Source of the DNA: Sharpea azabuensis DSM 18934
GTDB taxonomy: Bacteria > Bacillota_I > Bacilli_A > Erysipelotrichales > Coprobacillaceae
NCBI RefSeq assembly: GCF_000702165.1
Contig: NZ_JNKU01000016.1
Span: 1 to 48,561 of the forward strand
Reading direction: 5' to 3'
DNA length: 48,561 nt
Under the pieces are notes generated by a model. That model did not search any database, had not been told where the DNA came from, and worked only from the letters and a program-made list of their open reading frames with translations. The translations under genes were made by a program, and so were the position numbers. Below are positions 8,732 through 16,000 of this stretch, piece after piece; position 1 is the first letter of the stretch; every line of letters begins with the position of its first letter.

Positions 8732-9025
8732 CTACTGTAAAGCTTCGTCCAATACTTTCTTAGCATTAAATGTCTTAAAGTCATCATCACTAATTAATAA
8801 TACAGGTGTACCTGGATCTGCTAAATCTTCAAATCTTGATAATGAGCTTCTTAATTGTGGTGTAACAAGAATGACATCGGCAGACTGTGCTGAATATTCA
8901 GCATCAAATTCTGCTGTTGCCCAGATTGTAACTTCAATATTACGCTTCTGAGCCTCATCTTTTAATGCTGCAGCAAACATATTAGAAGTCACACCAGCCT
9001 TACAGCATAATAAAATTCTTTTCAT
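8732..9025 (-). CDS. PTS IIB component, lactose/cellobiose type (orphan)
   Basis: 97 residues from ATG 9023-9025, chosen because SD AAAGGAG sits 7 bases upstream; the ATG at 9043 overlaps that SD. Seen: MKRILLCCKAGVTSNM, the P-loop-like start of IIB-Lac/Cel with the phosphoacceptor cysteine (Cys7 or Cys8). Family knowledge: IIB passes phosphate from IIA to sugar bound at IIC. No IIA, IIC or glycosidase is nearby and it has its own terminator, so it either serves a transporter encoded elsewhere or has a regulatory role. A weak cre-like stretch (two mismatches) lies near 9092-9107. Confidence 0.85.
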   Translation of the reverse strand: MKRILLCCKAGVTSNMFAAALKDEAQKRNIEVTIWATAEFDAEYSAQSADVILVTPQLRSSLSRFEDLADPGTPVLLISDDDFKTFNAKKVLDEALQ

Positions 9026-9110
9026 ATACAAATCTCCTTTCAAATACTTATCTTGATAACTCTATTCTAACAAACATCACTACAATTGTTAAAGAAAACG
9101 CATACATTTC

Positions 9111-9143
9111 AAAAAAAGAGAGGATGCTTCATGCACCCTCTCT
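9111..9143 (-). terminator. hpf terminator
   Basis: Minus strand GAGAGG-GTGC-ATGAA-GCAT-CCTCTC followed by seven T, just after the hpf stop. Confidence 0.9.
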
Positions 9144-9154
9144 ATAAAATATCA

Positions 9155-9688
9155 TTATTCAGTTTCAAGTAAGCCATAACCGCCATGGAGACGTTTATAT
9201 ACAACGGATACTTTATTTGTTTCTGTATCTAAATAAACAAAGAAATTATGTCCAGAAAGCTCCATTTCAAGAATTGCTTCTTCAAGATCCATTGGTTTAG
9301 GATTAATTGTCTTTGTTTTAACAACTTCATCCATTTCTTCTTCTTCAAGATTCTCTAATTCCGCAAAATTAAATGAAAGCTTATTATTATCCTTTGTTTT
9401 TCTACTTAATCTTGTTTTCTGTTTTCTGATTTGTCTTTCAAGCTTATCGATAATTAAATCGATTGCATCATACAAATCTTCATTAGTTTCTTCAGCACGA
9501 AGTAAAACTAATTTTGTTGGAATTGTCACCTCGATTTTTTGTCCATATGGGTAAGTTCTTACTAATACACTTGCATTAAGATCTTCACCCTCTAAAAAGT
9601 ACTTATCAAGTTTTGAAAGCTTCTTTTCGACCTTTTCCTTAATACCATCAGTAATGTCGATGTTCTTTCCTCTAATTGTGACCTTCAT
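9155..9688 (-). CDS. hpf: Ribosome hibernation promoting factor, long form
   Basis: 177 residues, the length of long HPF. The N-terminal S30AE/YfiA fold (about 1-100) starts MKVTIRGKNIDITDGIKEKV. A charged linker (about 105-125) is followed by the C-terminal dimerisation domain, including NPKPMDLEEAILEMELSGHN and FFVYLDTETNKVSVVYKR. Family knowledge: the protein binds idle 70S ribosomes near the decoding centre, and the C-terminal domains pair two ribosomes into 100S particles during slow growth. SD AAAGGAGG precedes ATG. It is single, with its own promoter and terminator. Confidence 0.96.
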   Translation of the reverse strand: MKVTIRGKNIDITDGIKEKVEKKLSKLDKYFLEGEDLNASVLVRTYPYGQKIEVTIPTKLVLLRAEETNEDLYDAIDLIIDKLERQIRKQKTRLSRKTKDNNKLSFNFAELENLEEEEMDEVVKTKTINPKPMDLEEAILEMELSGHNFFVYLDTETNKVSVVYKRLHGGYGLLETE

Positions 9689-9712
9689 AAGTATACCTCC
9701 TTTACTAACTCC

Positions 9713-9741
9713 ATTATACTATAAGCCTATTTAATTGGAAA
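9713..9741 (-). promoter_or_regulatory. hpf promoter
   Basis: Minus strand: -35 TTTCCA (9736-9741), 17-base spacer, -10 TATAAT (9713-9718). Confidence 0.6.
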
Positions 9742-9829
9742 TAAGAAACGCATCTTGAAAAATAACTCGTTAAAATAATGATGAATTCATGCTGATAAAA
9801 TAGAAAAAATATTTTTCATAAAGAAAGAC

Positions 9830-10432
9830 TTAAACAACAATATCTCTCTTAAAAGCAAGCCAGGCATCTCTATGACGAACATAATAGAGCGGACAAAGCT
9901 TACCGGTGACATCATAATGACGAATGACGTCATCCCTGCTTAAATGATATGTCTGACATAGACCACTCACTAACTTAACGAGTGATTGATATGTTGCATC
10001 GGTAAATTTTCCCGATTGATCTAAATGACAGCATTCAATAGAGATCGTATCTTTATTGCGCTGATTGCTAGCATAAGCAATCTCATTAAGGGGGATAATC
10101 TGCATAATGGACCCATCAGTCCCAATGACGAAGTGAGCAGAAGCATGAGTCTTATGATTATCCTTTAGGCTTTCAAAATAGTCTTTGTTATTTTTGGGAG
10201 TTGAGCCAGGATTAGCTGTATAATGGACAACAATGCCTTTCACCTGTCTTAGCGGAATTTGTGGCCTTGAATAGGGATTAACACTGAGGTATTCATGCGT
10301 AATTGTGCGATCAGGTAAACTGTAGCCTTCTGTATCATTCTGAGGTGAACGATGCTTTTGTCCAATGATAAAAACCACTAAACAAATAACCAAGAAAACA
10401 ACTATTTTTCTCAATAATGGATGTTTTTTCAT
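9830..10432 (-). CDS. Membrane-anchored N-acetylmuramoyl-L-alanine amidase (Amidase_2/PGRP fold)
   Basis: 200 residues. Residues 8-24 form a hydrophobic signal anchor with no signal-peptidase site visible, so the catalytic domain probably faces outward while tethered. Seen zinc ligands: His70 in GIVVHYTANPG, His172 and Cys180 in IRHYDVTGKLCP. The catalytic region HASAHFVIGTDG lies at 96-107. Family knowledge: this fold cleaves the amide between MurNAc and the stem peptide. The start codon comes one base after the ldh stop (TAATATG), so it is co-transcribed and likely coupled to the dehydrogenase gene, an unusual pairing with no obvious functional link. Confidence 0.9.
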   Translation of the reverse strand: MKKHPLLRKIVVFLVICLVVFIIGQKHRSPQNDTEGYSLPDRTITHEYLSVNPYSRPQIPLRQVKGIVVHYTANPGSTPKNNKDYFESLKDNHKTHASAHFVIGTDGSIMQIIPLNEIAYASNQRNKDTISIECCHLDQSGKFTDATYQSLVKLVSGLCQTYHLSRDDVIRHYDVTGKLCPLYYVRHRDAWLAFKRDIVV

Positions 10433-10433
10433 A

Positions 10434-11387
10434 TTAATCTTTTAAAGCATCATAATAGCTGCTGACAACATCAGCACTTGCTTTTAAAGCATCTTCTTCT
10501 TTAGAATCCAATTTGATCTCAACAATTTCTTTTGCCCCTATCTGATTAATAATTGTTGGAACAGAGAGATAAACATTGTTGATGCCATACTCTCCTTCAA
10601 GGAGTACGGATACAGGTAAAATTCTATTTTCATTGAAGAGAATGGATTTAACTACTGCTGCTACACTTGCAGCAATGCCATAGGTTGTAGCACCCTTACG
10701 ATGGAAGATTTCCCATCCGGCAGCAGTTGTTTTCTTTCTTAGCTTTTCAAATGTTTCATCACGTGTACGCTCTTTATTATCTTTCATGACATCCTCAAGG
10801 TTCTTGCCACCAATCGTTGCTGAATGCCAGCTGACAATCTCAGAATCACCATGTTCTCCCATAACGAAGGCTGATACAGATTTACTATCAAGATCATAAA
10901 GATTAGAAATTTCTACTGCCAATCTTGCCGTATCCAGTGTTGTTCCTGTGCCAATAACCTGATTCTTAGGTAACCCAGAAAGCTTATAGGCATAATATGT
11001 CATAACATCAACTGGATTAGAAATAACCACAATAATACCATTAAAGCCACTTGCCATCACGCTCGTAATGATTGACTTCATAACCTTCTTACTGCCATCA
11101 AGCATACTTAAACGGTCATTCGCATTTGGATCCATTGGTACACTTGCCGTAATAATGACGACATCGGCATCTTTACATTCTTCATAGTCACCCGCATGAA
11201 CATTGATATTACGATTCATGAAATAAATAGAATGCTGCATATCTAACGCTTCACCAAAAGCTTTTTCCTTATTGACATCAATCAGTACAATCTCTTCACA
11301 TAATCCCTGATTAATAAGTGTATAGGCTGTTGTTGCACCAACATTACCAACACCAATAATAGCTACTTTAGAATTCTTAAAACTCAT
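10434..11387 (-). CDS. L-lactate/L-2-hydroxyacid dehydrogenase (LDH/HicDH-like)
   Basis: 317 residues from ATG 11385-11387, eight bases after SD GGAGG; the ATG at 11402 overlaps the SD. Seen: the NAD-binding GVGNVG at 12-17, LDTAR at 151-155, and the catalytic His179 in GEHGDSE. The mobile substrate loop (81-92) reads ASVPMDPNANDR instead of the canonical AGxxQKPGETR of lactate dehydrogenase: the specificity Gln is missing, while the catalytic Arg (DR) remains. That loop resembles L-2-hydroxyisocaproate dehydrogenase (NPTGDRF) more than classical LDH. It probably oxidises NADH while reducing pyruvate or a longer 2-oxo acid. It is the first gene of an operon with the amidase; an IS605 copy abuts its promoter. 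Confidence 0.85.
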   Translation of the reverse strand: MSFKNSKVAIIGVGNVGATTAYTLINQGLCEEIVLIDVNKEKAFGEALDMQHSIYFMNRNINVHAGDYEECKDADVVIITASVPMDPNANDRLSMLDGSKKVMKSIITSVMASGFNGIIVVISNPVDVMTYYAYKLSGLPKNQVIGTGTTLDTARLAVEISNLYDLDSKSVSAFVMGEHGDSEIVSWHSATIGGKNLEDVMKDNKERTRDETFEKLRKKTTAAGWEIFHRKGATTYGIAASVAAVVKSILFNENRILPVSVLLEGEYGINNVYLSVPTIINQIGAKEIVEIKLDSKEEDALKASADVVSSYYDALKD

Positions 11388-11414
11388 TTTCATTTCCTCC
11401 ATTCAAGTATCACT

Positions 11415-11444
11415 ATTATATCACTAATTATCCAATATGGTGAA
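11415..11444 (-). promoter_or_regulatory. ldh promoter overlapping the IS605 right end
   Basis: Minus strand: -10 TATAAT (11415-11420), 18-base spacer, -35-like TTCACC (11439-11444). The TTCAC comes from the IS right end, so the element supplies most of the present -35 hexamer. Confidence 0.6.
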
Positions 11445-11600
11445 CTACTACAACTTATAGAAGTCGGAGCTTCCTGATTCATTCACCACTGCGTATGCTG
11501 CCAAAGCAGCTCAACGTCTTACACGATGTCCACAGGCGTATAAGTTCGGGCTATTCCATCCCTACTGCATATTTAATTTTAGACTGTTTCAGTCAGTATG
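11440..11600 (-). ncRNA. Omega-RNA (reRNA)-like right end of IS605 copy 1
   Basis: A 61-base stretch (11506-11566) differs from the same stretch of copy 2 (45473-45533) at only two positions although it is non-coding, while the neighbouring tnpB genes have diverged and collected indels. Downstream is a hairpin (CTCCGACTT/AAGTTGTAG) and then the element tip. Family knowledge: TnpB guide RNAs lie here and take their guide from the sequence just past the tip. That guide would start CATATTGGATAATTAG, inside the ldh promoter. Confidence 0.7.
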
Positions 11601-12711
11601 CGTAATCCTTCGTTCAGGATATTGATGGCTGCGTTATGGTCAGGCTTATCGTGAGTCCGTAATCACATATCATTTTGCGCTTAGATAAATCCCTCATATC
11701 GGGATGCAATGTATTGCATCAACTGCAGATTTGTGATGACGGAAACCACTTATCTACCTTTACAAGACACTTATTTCTGTCAGACAGCTTATATTCGAGC
11801 ATGTTAAGCAACATGCCGTATCCATTATCAAGTGTAGCCTTGCCGTTACCGAAGCTGCGATTTGCCATAGAACGCATATTTAAAGATTCCACACATACAA
11901 CATCATACTGATTGGCTATCTCAGTAGATATTTTATGCAGGTTATCCAGACGCTGATTAGCAATATGTCTATGAATTATGTTCACTTTACGGAGCTGCTT
12001 CATATAGTTATTAGACTTTACTTCATATTTTTTAGAGTCTTGCATACGAGGCAGCTTGCGTTGTGCTTTGACAAGTTTATCATGACTTTCACGGTAATAT
12101 TTTCGATCAGTACCCACATTGCCATTGCTGTCTACATATAAGCCATCAGAAACGTAATCTAATAGCGTTGGTTTTATCTACGACATAAGTATTTTCTGCG
12201 TTATCAAACTCAAAAAGCCCAGAGATATAATACTTGCCATCTGATTCCTGTGATACAGTAGCAGATTTGATAACCCAACTGTCGTCAGGATTACGATGAA
12301 TAAAAGCTTTCACCTTACCAATTTTAGGCAACTTAATATATTTATCATCTATGATGGCAACAGTGTCTTTCTGATTGTTTGTAGTATGTGCTTTACAGCT
12401 ATGCTTTGACGACTTGAATTTAGGAAATCCATTTTTCTTTTTCATGGATTTGCTGAAACAATTTCTGAACGCAGACTGTAAGTTAAGCTGTACGTTTGCC
12501 AAGGCAAGGCTGTCTACTTCCTTTAAGAACGGATAATCGTTTTTGTATCTTGCGGGCATTACTGATGGAAATTTGCCAGTTGCCTTGTAACCTTCAATCC
12601 TTTCGGAAAGCATGAGATTATAGACCTTACGGCAGCAGCCAAGGTCTTTGCAAACATAATAGATTGTTCGGCTGTAGGATATGCTCTGTAATTAATTGCT
12701 TTGTTTGCCAT
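11579..12711 (-). pseudogene. tnpB: tnpB (IS605 OrfB) pseudogene, copy 1
   Basis: Homologous throughout to copy 2 but broken at least four times. A T is lost in the TTTGG of the KTFGCC codons (about 12640). One GATTA repeat unit is lost after AIRL (about 12160). A TGC-to-TGA change (11719-11721) hits the first zinc-finger Cys. A base is lost in the SRDQNAA motif (about 11650), which carries the RuvC-III Asp. Remaining readable parts are MLSERIEG to AIRL (12146-12613) and the block with VCVESLNMRSM (RuvC-II Glu), 11719-12117. No functional nuclease can be made. Confidence 0.9.
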
Positions 12712-13108
12712 CTTTCTTACCCTGCGATTGAAAGTATTGCTTGATAATGTCTACGGTAGCTTTGCCTGTGGTCTACAGACAGAAGCTTTGTGACCAGAAC
12801 ATCTCTTTCCAGAGAGATTTACGTATCTCAGGAAATTCCTTTTTTATGATACGGCTGCTTGCTGATTTGTATGCATTGATAAACTTGCTGATTTCGGTAT
12901 TAGGTTGCCCTCGAACCAGAATATGTACGTGGTCTACGTCATGATTCCATTCTTCTAGCGTAATGTTATATGCAGGAGCAATCTTTACAAATATCTCTTT
13001 TAGTCGATTAGAGATAGTATCATCTATTACTTCATTGCGATATTTAATATACATGATAAGATGATAATGCAGCATGAATACTGAATGATTATTTGTATCT
13101 GGTTTCAT
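12692..13108 (-). pseudogene. tnpA: tnpA (IS200-like Y1 transposase) pseudogene, copy 1
   Basis: The first 111 codons are intact and almost identical to copy 2, including the HUH motif DHVHIL. Codon 112 is TAG (12773-12775) where copy 2 has CTG. After the stop the frame continues with TTGKATVDIIKQYFQSQG, which holds the catalytic Tyr (in KQY), and ends at TAA 12692-12694. The truncated product therefore keeps the metal site but lacks the nucleophile. The tail overlaps the start of tnpB. Confidence 0.9.
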
Positions 13109-13205
13109 ATTATTTATAAATCTTATAATATATACGACTGATTTATAAATAGACTGTAATAATATTAGTTACAATAGTCAAGAAAACGCCGTGTTTATTG
13201 CATGA

Positions 13206-13233
13206 AATCCCACCGCTTATAGAAGTGGGAAAT
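13206..13233 (-). repeat. Left-end hairpin of IS605 copy 1
   Basis: TCCCAC pairs with GTGGGA around a loop containing CTTATAGAA, the same loop type as in the right-end hairpin. Such subterminal hairpins are the TnpA recognition structures of this family. Confidence 0.7.
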
Positions 13234-13252
13234 TTCTTGTTCATGGCGTGTT

Positions 13253-13279
13253 AAAAAAGGCAAGAAATTATTTCTCGCC
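13253..13279 (-). terminator. Terminator of the GNAT gene, abutting IS605
   Basis: Minus strand GGCGAGAAA-TAA-TTTCTTGCC then six T. The TAA in the loop is the GNAT stop codon. The IS605 copy begins three bases after the T-run. Confidence 0.85.
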
Positions 13280-13804
13280 TTCCTTATATAACACTGGGTC
13301 GTATCCCATCTTGAGTAATTGTTCAAGTATATCTTGAAATGCCTTGAGACGAAGATTAGCATGTGTACACATGATCTGGTAAGGATTTCCTCTAAAGATA
13401 TCTTCATAGTGAGATAAATGTAAATGATGGGCAAGATAGAATCTTCTACGACGCATCTTGAGCGATTCATAAGGTGTCTTACGATCAACTTTTTCTGTTT
13501 CAATAACAAGCTGTCTAGGGGCATAAGTCTCTTTGATCAGCTCAAGTGCTTGACCCCCTAAACCATGTCCACGTTTTGAGGCATCTATCGCGAAATAACC
13601 CATATAAGCCACTTCATTGTTAACAGAAATTACGGCATAACCAACCGGCTCACTTGTCTCAATCGCTAAAATGTCTAATAATCCCTCATCCTGTGCTTTG
13701 AGAAATTCCTGGATAGAAAATGTTTCTGAAGCGTCAAAAGCCTCATCATTCAACATTTCAAAGAAAGATAAGTCTTCATCTTTTGTAAGTTTTCTTAACT
13801 GCAT
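13268..13804 (-). CDS. GNAT-family N-acetyltransferase
   Basis: 178 residues. Starts MQLRKLTKDEDLSFFEMLND with SD AAAAGGAG. The acetyl-CoA-binding motif A appears as KRGHGLGGQAL (about 77-87), preceded by the usual strand VAYMGYFAIDAS. The C-terminal part carries an unusual basic run, MRRRRFYLAHH. Family knowledge: GNAT enzymes move an acetyl group from acetyl-CoA to amines of proteins, antibiotics or small molecules; the acceptor cannot be read from the sequence. It lies downstream of metK on the same strand but behind a terminator, so it is at most partly co-transcribed with it. Confidence 0.82.
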   Translation of the reverse strand: MQLRKLTKDEDLSFFEMLNDEAFDASETFSIQEFLKAQDEGLLDILAIETSEPVGYAVISVNNEVAYMGYFAIDASKRGHGLGGQALELIKETYAPRQLVIETEKVDRKTPYESLKMRRRRFYLAHHLHLSHYEDIFRGNPYQIMCTHANLRLKAFQDILEQLLKMGYDPVLYKEGEK

Positions 13805-13816
13805 TTTTTACTCCTT

Positions 13817-13841
13817 TTAAAAAGGCTCCTAAGAGCCTTTT
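13817..13841 (-). terminator. metK terminator
   Basis: Minus strand AAAGGCTC-TTAG-GAGCCTTT plus T-run, starting two bases after the metK stop. Confidence 0.85.
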
Positions 13842-13842
13842 A

Positions 13843-14991
13843 TTAATCTAAATATTTCTTTAAAGTATCAACCTTATCAAGATGTTCCCAAGGTAAATCA
13901 ACATCACTACGTCCCATATGTCCATAGGCAGCAGTTGCCTTATAAATAGGTCTTCTTAAGTCCAATGTCTTAATAATACCAGCTGGAGTTAAATCAAATT
14001 CTTTTCTTACAGCTGATAAAATCACATCTTTAGAAACCTTTCCAGTACCATATGTTTCTACAAAGACACTTGTTGGTTCCTTGACACCAATTGCATAAGA
14101 AGCCTGAAGTTCACAGCGATCTGCTAAGTGAGCAGCAACGATATTCTTTGCGATATAACGTAACATATAAGCTGCACTTCTATCAACCTTTGTTGGATCT
14201 TTTCCTGAGAAAGCTCCTCCGCCATGTCTAGCGACTCCACCATAAGTATCAACGATAATCTTACGACCAGTTAAGCCAGTATCACCATGAGGACCACCGA
14301 TGACAAAACGTCCTGTTGGGTTAATCAGTACCTTAAAGTCAGTATTCATGCCATAGTCTAAAGCGACCTTTTTCATGATATTTTCTTTAACAAAAGTCTT
14401 AAATTCTTTTTCATTGAAATCAGCATCATGTTGTATAGACATAAGAACTGTATCAATTCTTGGGTTAGCTGCATCTGTATAATCTACAGTAACCTGAGAT
14501 TTCATATCAGGACGAGCCCATTTGAATTCACCCTTATGTCTAAGTTCACTTGCATAGCGTACCAATTCATGTGCCATATCGATAGTAAGTGGCATATAAT
14601 TCTTTGTTTCATTGCAGGCATAACCAAACATAATACCTTGGTCACCAGCACCACCTACTTCATTATTTGTACCCATGGCAATATCAGGTGATTGTGTATC
14701 CATCACAACCTGAATCTTACAATGATCAGCATCAATACCTAATTCATCCTTAGTATAGCCAATTTCTTTCATTGTCTTTCTTGCGATTGCTTCATAATCT
14801 ACATTAGCAGTTGTTGTGATTTCACCCCCAATAACAACTAAGTTTGTTGTTGCGAAAGTTTCGCAAGCAACACGTGCATTCGCATCTTCAGCTAAGCATG
14901 CATCAAGAATAGCATCTGAGATCTGGTCACAGAGCTTATCAGGATGTCCTTCAGAAACTGATTCTGAAGTAAATAAAACTTTTTCACTCAT
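13843..14991 (-). CDS. metK: S-adenosylmethionine synthetase
   Basis: 382 residues from ATG 14989-14991 with SD GGAGG; an in-frame extension to 15048 would run into the riboswitch terminator and is rejected. Seen: [20 protein letters not shown] at the start (ATP/Mg site), [10 protein letters not shown] (the ATP-binding hexapeptide GAGDQG with neighbours), the P-loop-like [16 protein letters not shown], and DLPWE near the C-terminus. It makes SAM from methionine and ATP as a tetramer. It is controlled by the SAM-I-type riboswitch directly upstream, i.e. feedback by its own product. Confidence 0.97.
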   Translation of the reverse strand: MSEKVLFTSESVSEGHPDKLCDQISDAILDACLAEDANARVACETFATTNLVVIGGEITTTANVDYEAIARKTMKEIGYTKDELGIDADHCKIQVVMDTQSPDIAMGTNNEVGGAGDQGIMFGYACNETKNYMPLTIDMAHELVRYASELRHKGEFKWARPDMKSQVTVDYTDAANPRIDTVLMSIQHDADFNEKEFKTFVKENIMKKVALDYGMNTDFKVLINPTGRFVIGGPHGDTGLTGRKIIVDTYGGVARHGGGAFSGKDPTKVDRSAAYMLRYIAKNIVAAHLADRCELQASYAIGVKEPTSVFVETYGTGKVSKDVILSAVRKEFDLTPAGIIKTLDLRRPIYKATAAYGHMGRSDVDLPWEHLDKVDTLKKYLD

Positions 14992-15013
14992 AACATTTCC
15001 TCCATATATTAAT

Positions 15014-15150
15014 AAAAAAAGCTTCCTTAGGAGGAAAGCTTTATGCATTCCTCTTATTGTTCAGATTACTCTGCCAGGTTCAGGCACCTTCTACTAAGAG
15101 GGTTGCCACCACTTTAAAACGATCCGCATCTATGTGGTTCTTAATAAGAG
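15014..15150 (-). promoter_or_regulatory. SAM riboswitch (SAM-I/S-box type) of metK
   Basis: Minus strand, in order. P1 is CTCTTATT (15143-15150) with AATAAGAG (15051-15058). P2 is ACCAC/GTGGT, then the invariant GGCAACC, then AAGGTGCC..AA.CC..GGCAGA (P4 region). The terminator AAGCTT(T)CCT/AGGAAGCTT plus T7 follows at 15014-15042. It matches the S-box plan, though the P2 internal loop (ATAGATGCGGATC) is less typical than the core. Binding of SAM should favour termination before metK. Confidence 0.82.
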
Positions 15151-15172
15151 CTTTTTTTATTGTCCATTTAGC

Positions 15173-15201
15173 ATCATAACATAATCATCTAGACAAAGCA
15201 A
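15173..15201 (-). promoter_or_regulatory. metK promoter
   Basis: Minus strand: -35 TTGCTT (15196-15201), 17-base spacer, TGT plus -10 TATGAT (15173-15178). It ends five bases short of the stop of the nfu-like gene. Confidence 0.7.
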
Positions 15202-15206
15202 GATAA

Positions 15207-15458
15207 TTACACTACACGTACCTCAGTAACACCAGGTACTTCTTCAAGCATGATTTGTTCTACACCATCTTTAATCGTAACATCAACTAAACCACAGCCA
15301 TTACATGCTCCAAATAATTGTACATAAACAATACCATCCTGGAACATTACAAACTGTATATCACCACCATCACGCATTAAATAAGGTCTGATCTTTTCAA
15401 TAACTTCTTTACAAGCCTCTTCAATGTTTTTTGGTTCTGTATTCACATTATTATCCAT
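15207..15458 (-). CDS. NifU C-terminal-domain Fe-S scaffold (Nfu)
   Basis: 83 residues, a stand-alone NifU C-terminal domain. Seen: IRPYLMRDGGDIQFVMFQDG and the cluster-binding CNGC with Cys52 and Cys55, then IKDGVEQIMLEEVPGV. Family knowledge: Nfu proteins bridge a 4Fe-4S cluster between two monomers and hand it to apo-enzymes. It could serve the radical-SAM proteins of this genome, but that link is an inference. SD GAGGTG precedes ATG. It is upstream of metK on the same strand, separated by the metK promoter and riboswitch. Confidence 0.92.
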   Translation of the reverse strand: MDNNVNTEPKNIEEACKEVIEKIRPYLMRDGGDIQFVMFQDGIVYVQLFGACNGCGLVDVTIKDGVEQIMLEEVPGVTEVRVV

Positions 15459-15592
15459 AATATATACACCTCACGCTAGAAATTCTAACATACATGTGAG
15501 ATTTTGAAAAGAAAGATGCTCATGAAGCGTGATATTGTTTTTCTTAGAATCATATTCAAAAAACGAAATGTATTTTCTATAGAAAGTAAATA

Positions 15593-15601
15593 TGCTATAA
15601 T
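15593..15601 (+). promoter_or_regulatory. Extended -10 promoter of the S1-domain/pgi operon
   Basis: TGC plus TATAAT (15596-15601) on the plus strand. The -35 position is poor (TTTTCT). Confidence 0.55.
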
Positions 15602-15622
15602 GCACGTGATTGGAGGTAGTAA

Positions 15623-16000
15623 ATGAGCTATCCTATCGAACCAGGTGACATCGTAACTGTCACTATCACTGGAATACAGCCATATGGTGCTTTTGCAGTG
15701 CTACCCGATCATACCAATGGTCTGATACACATTTCAGAAATCAGTGATTGCTTTGTTGCTGATGTGCATAGTTTTGTAGATATAGGCGACGAAGTGAGGG
15801 TCAAAGTCTTAGATATTGATCATCAATCGCATCAAGCTAAGCTTTCTCTAAAAGCAATGCATCGATATAAACGTCGTTACCGTCGTGCTGCTTCATTTAA
15901 GCGCTCACCGATTGTTGAAACACCAAAAGGGTTTGCTCCACTGAGAGAACAATTACCTCGATGGATCAAAAGAGGTATAACTAAGGAGGAAGATATATGA
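15623..16000 (+). CDS. S1-domain RNA-binding protein (YugI/CvfD-like)
   Basis: 125 residues: one S1 domain (about 5-75; [40 protein letters not shown]) and a basic tail with [20 protein letters not shown] precedes ATG. Family knowledge: small S1 proteins of this type bind ribosomes or RNA and act as post-transcriptional regulators in Firmicutes (general stress protein 13, CvfD). Its stop overlaps the pgi start (ATGA), so the two are translationally coupled, an arrangement known for this family next to pgi. Confidence 0.88.
   Translation: MSYPIEPGDIVTVTITGIQPYGAFAVLPDHTNGLIHISEISDCFVADVHSFVDIGDEVRVKVLDIDHQSHQAKLSLKAMHRYKRRYRRAASFKRSPIVETPKGFAPLREQLPRWIKRGITKEEDI

Larger units (their letters stand above)
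11440..13249 (-). mobile_element. IS200/IS605-family element, decayed copy 1
   Basis: Order on the minus strand: left-end hairpin (13206-13233), tnpA, overlapping tnpB, an omega-RNA-like region, and a right-end hairpin (11448-11469) ending TAGTTCAC. The left tip follows TTTTTTAAC (13250 and up), matching the TTTAA(C) target preference known for IS605. No target duplication is expected. Every gene is broken. It sits between the GNAT terminator and the ldh promoter. The tip positions are inferred from comparison with copy 2 and are good to a few bases on the right, less certain on the left. Confidence 0.85.

Noticed and set aside
9092-9107. A cre-like sequence upstream of the PTS IIB gene.
   Set aside because: Two mismatches at conserved positions and an unclear promoter; too weak to list as a site.
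14992-15048. Longer metK start giving 401 residues.
   Set aside because: It would translate through the riboswitch terminator; the ATG at 14991 has a good SD and matches the family N-terminus.
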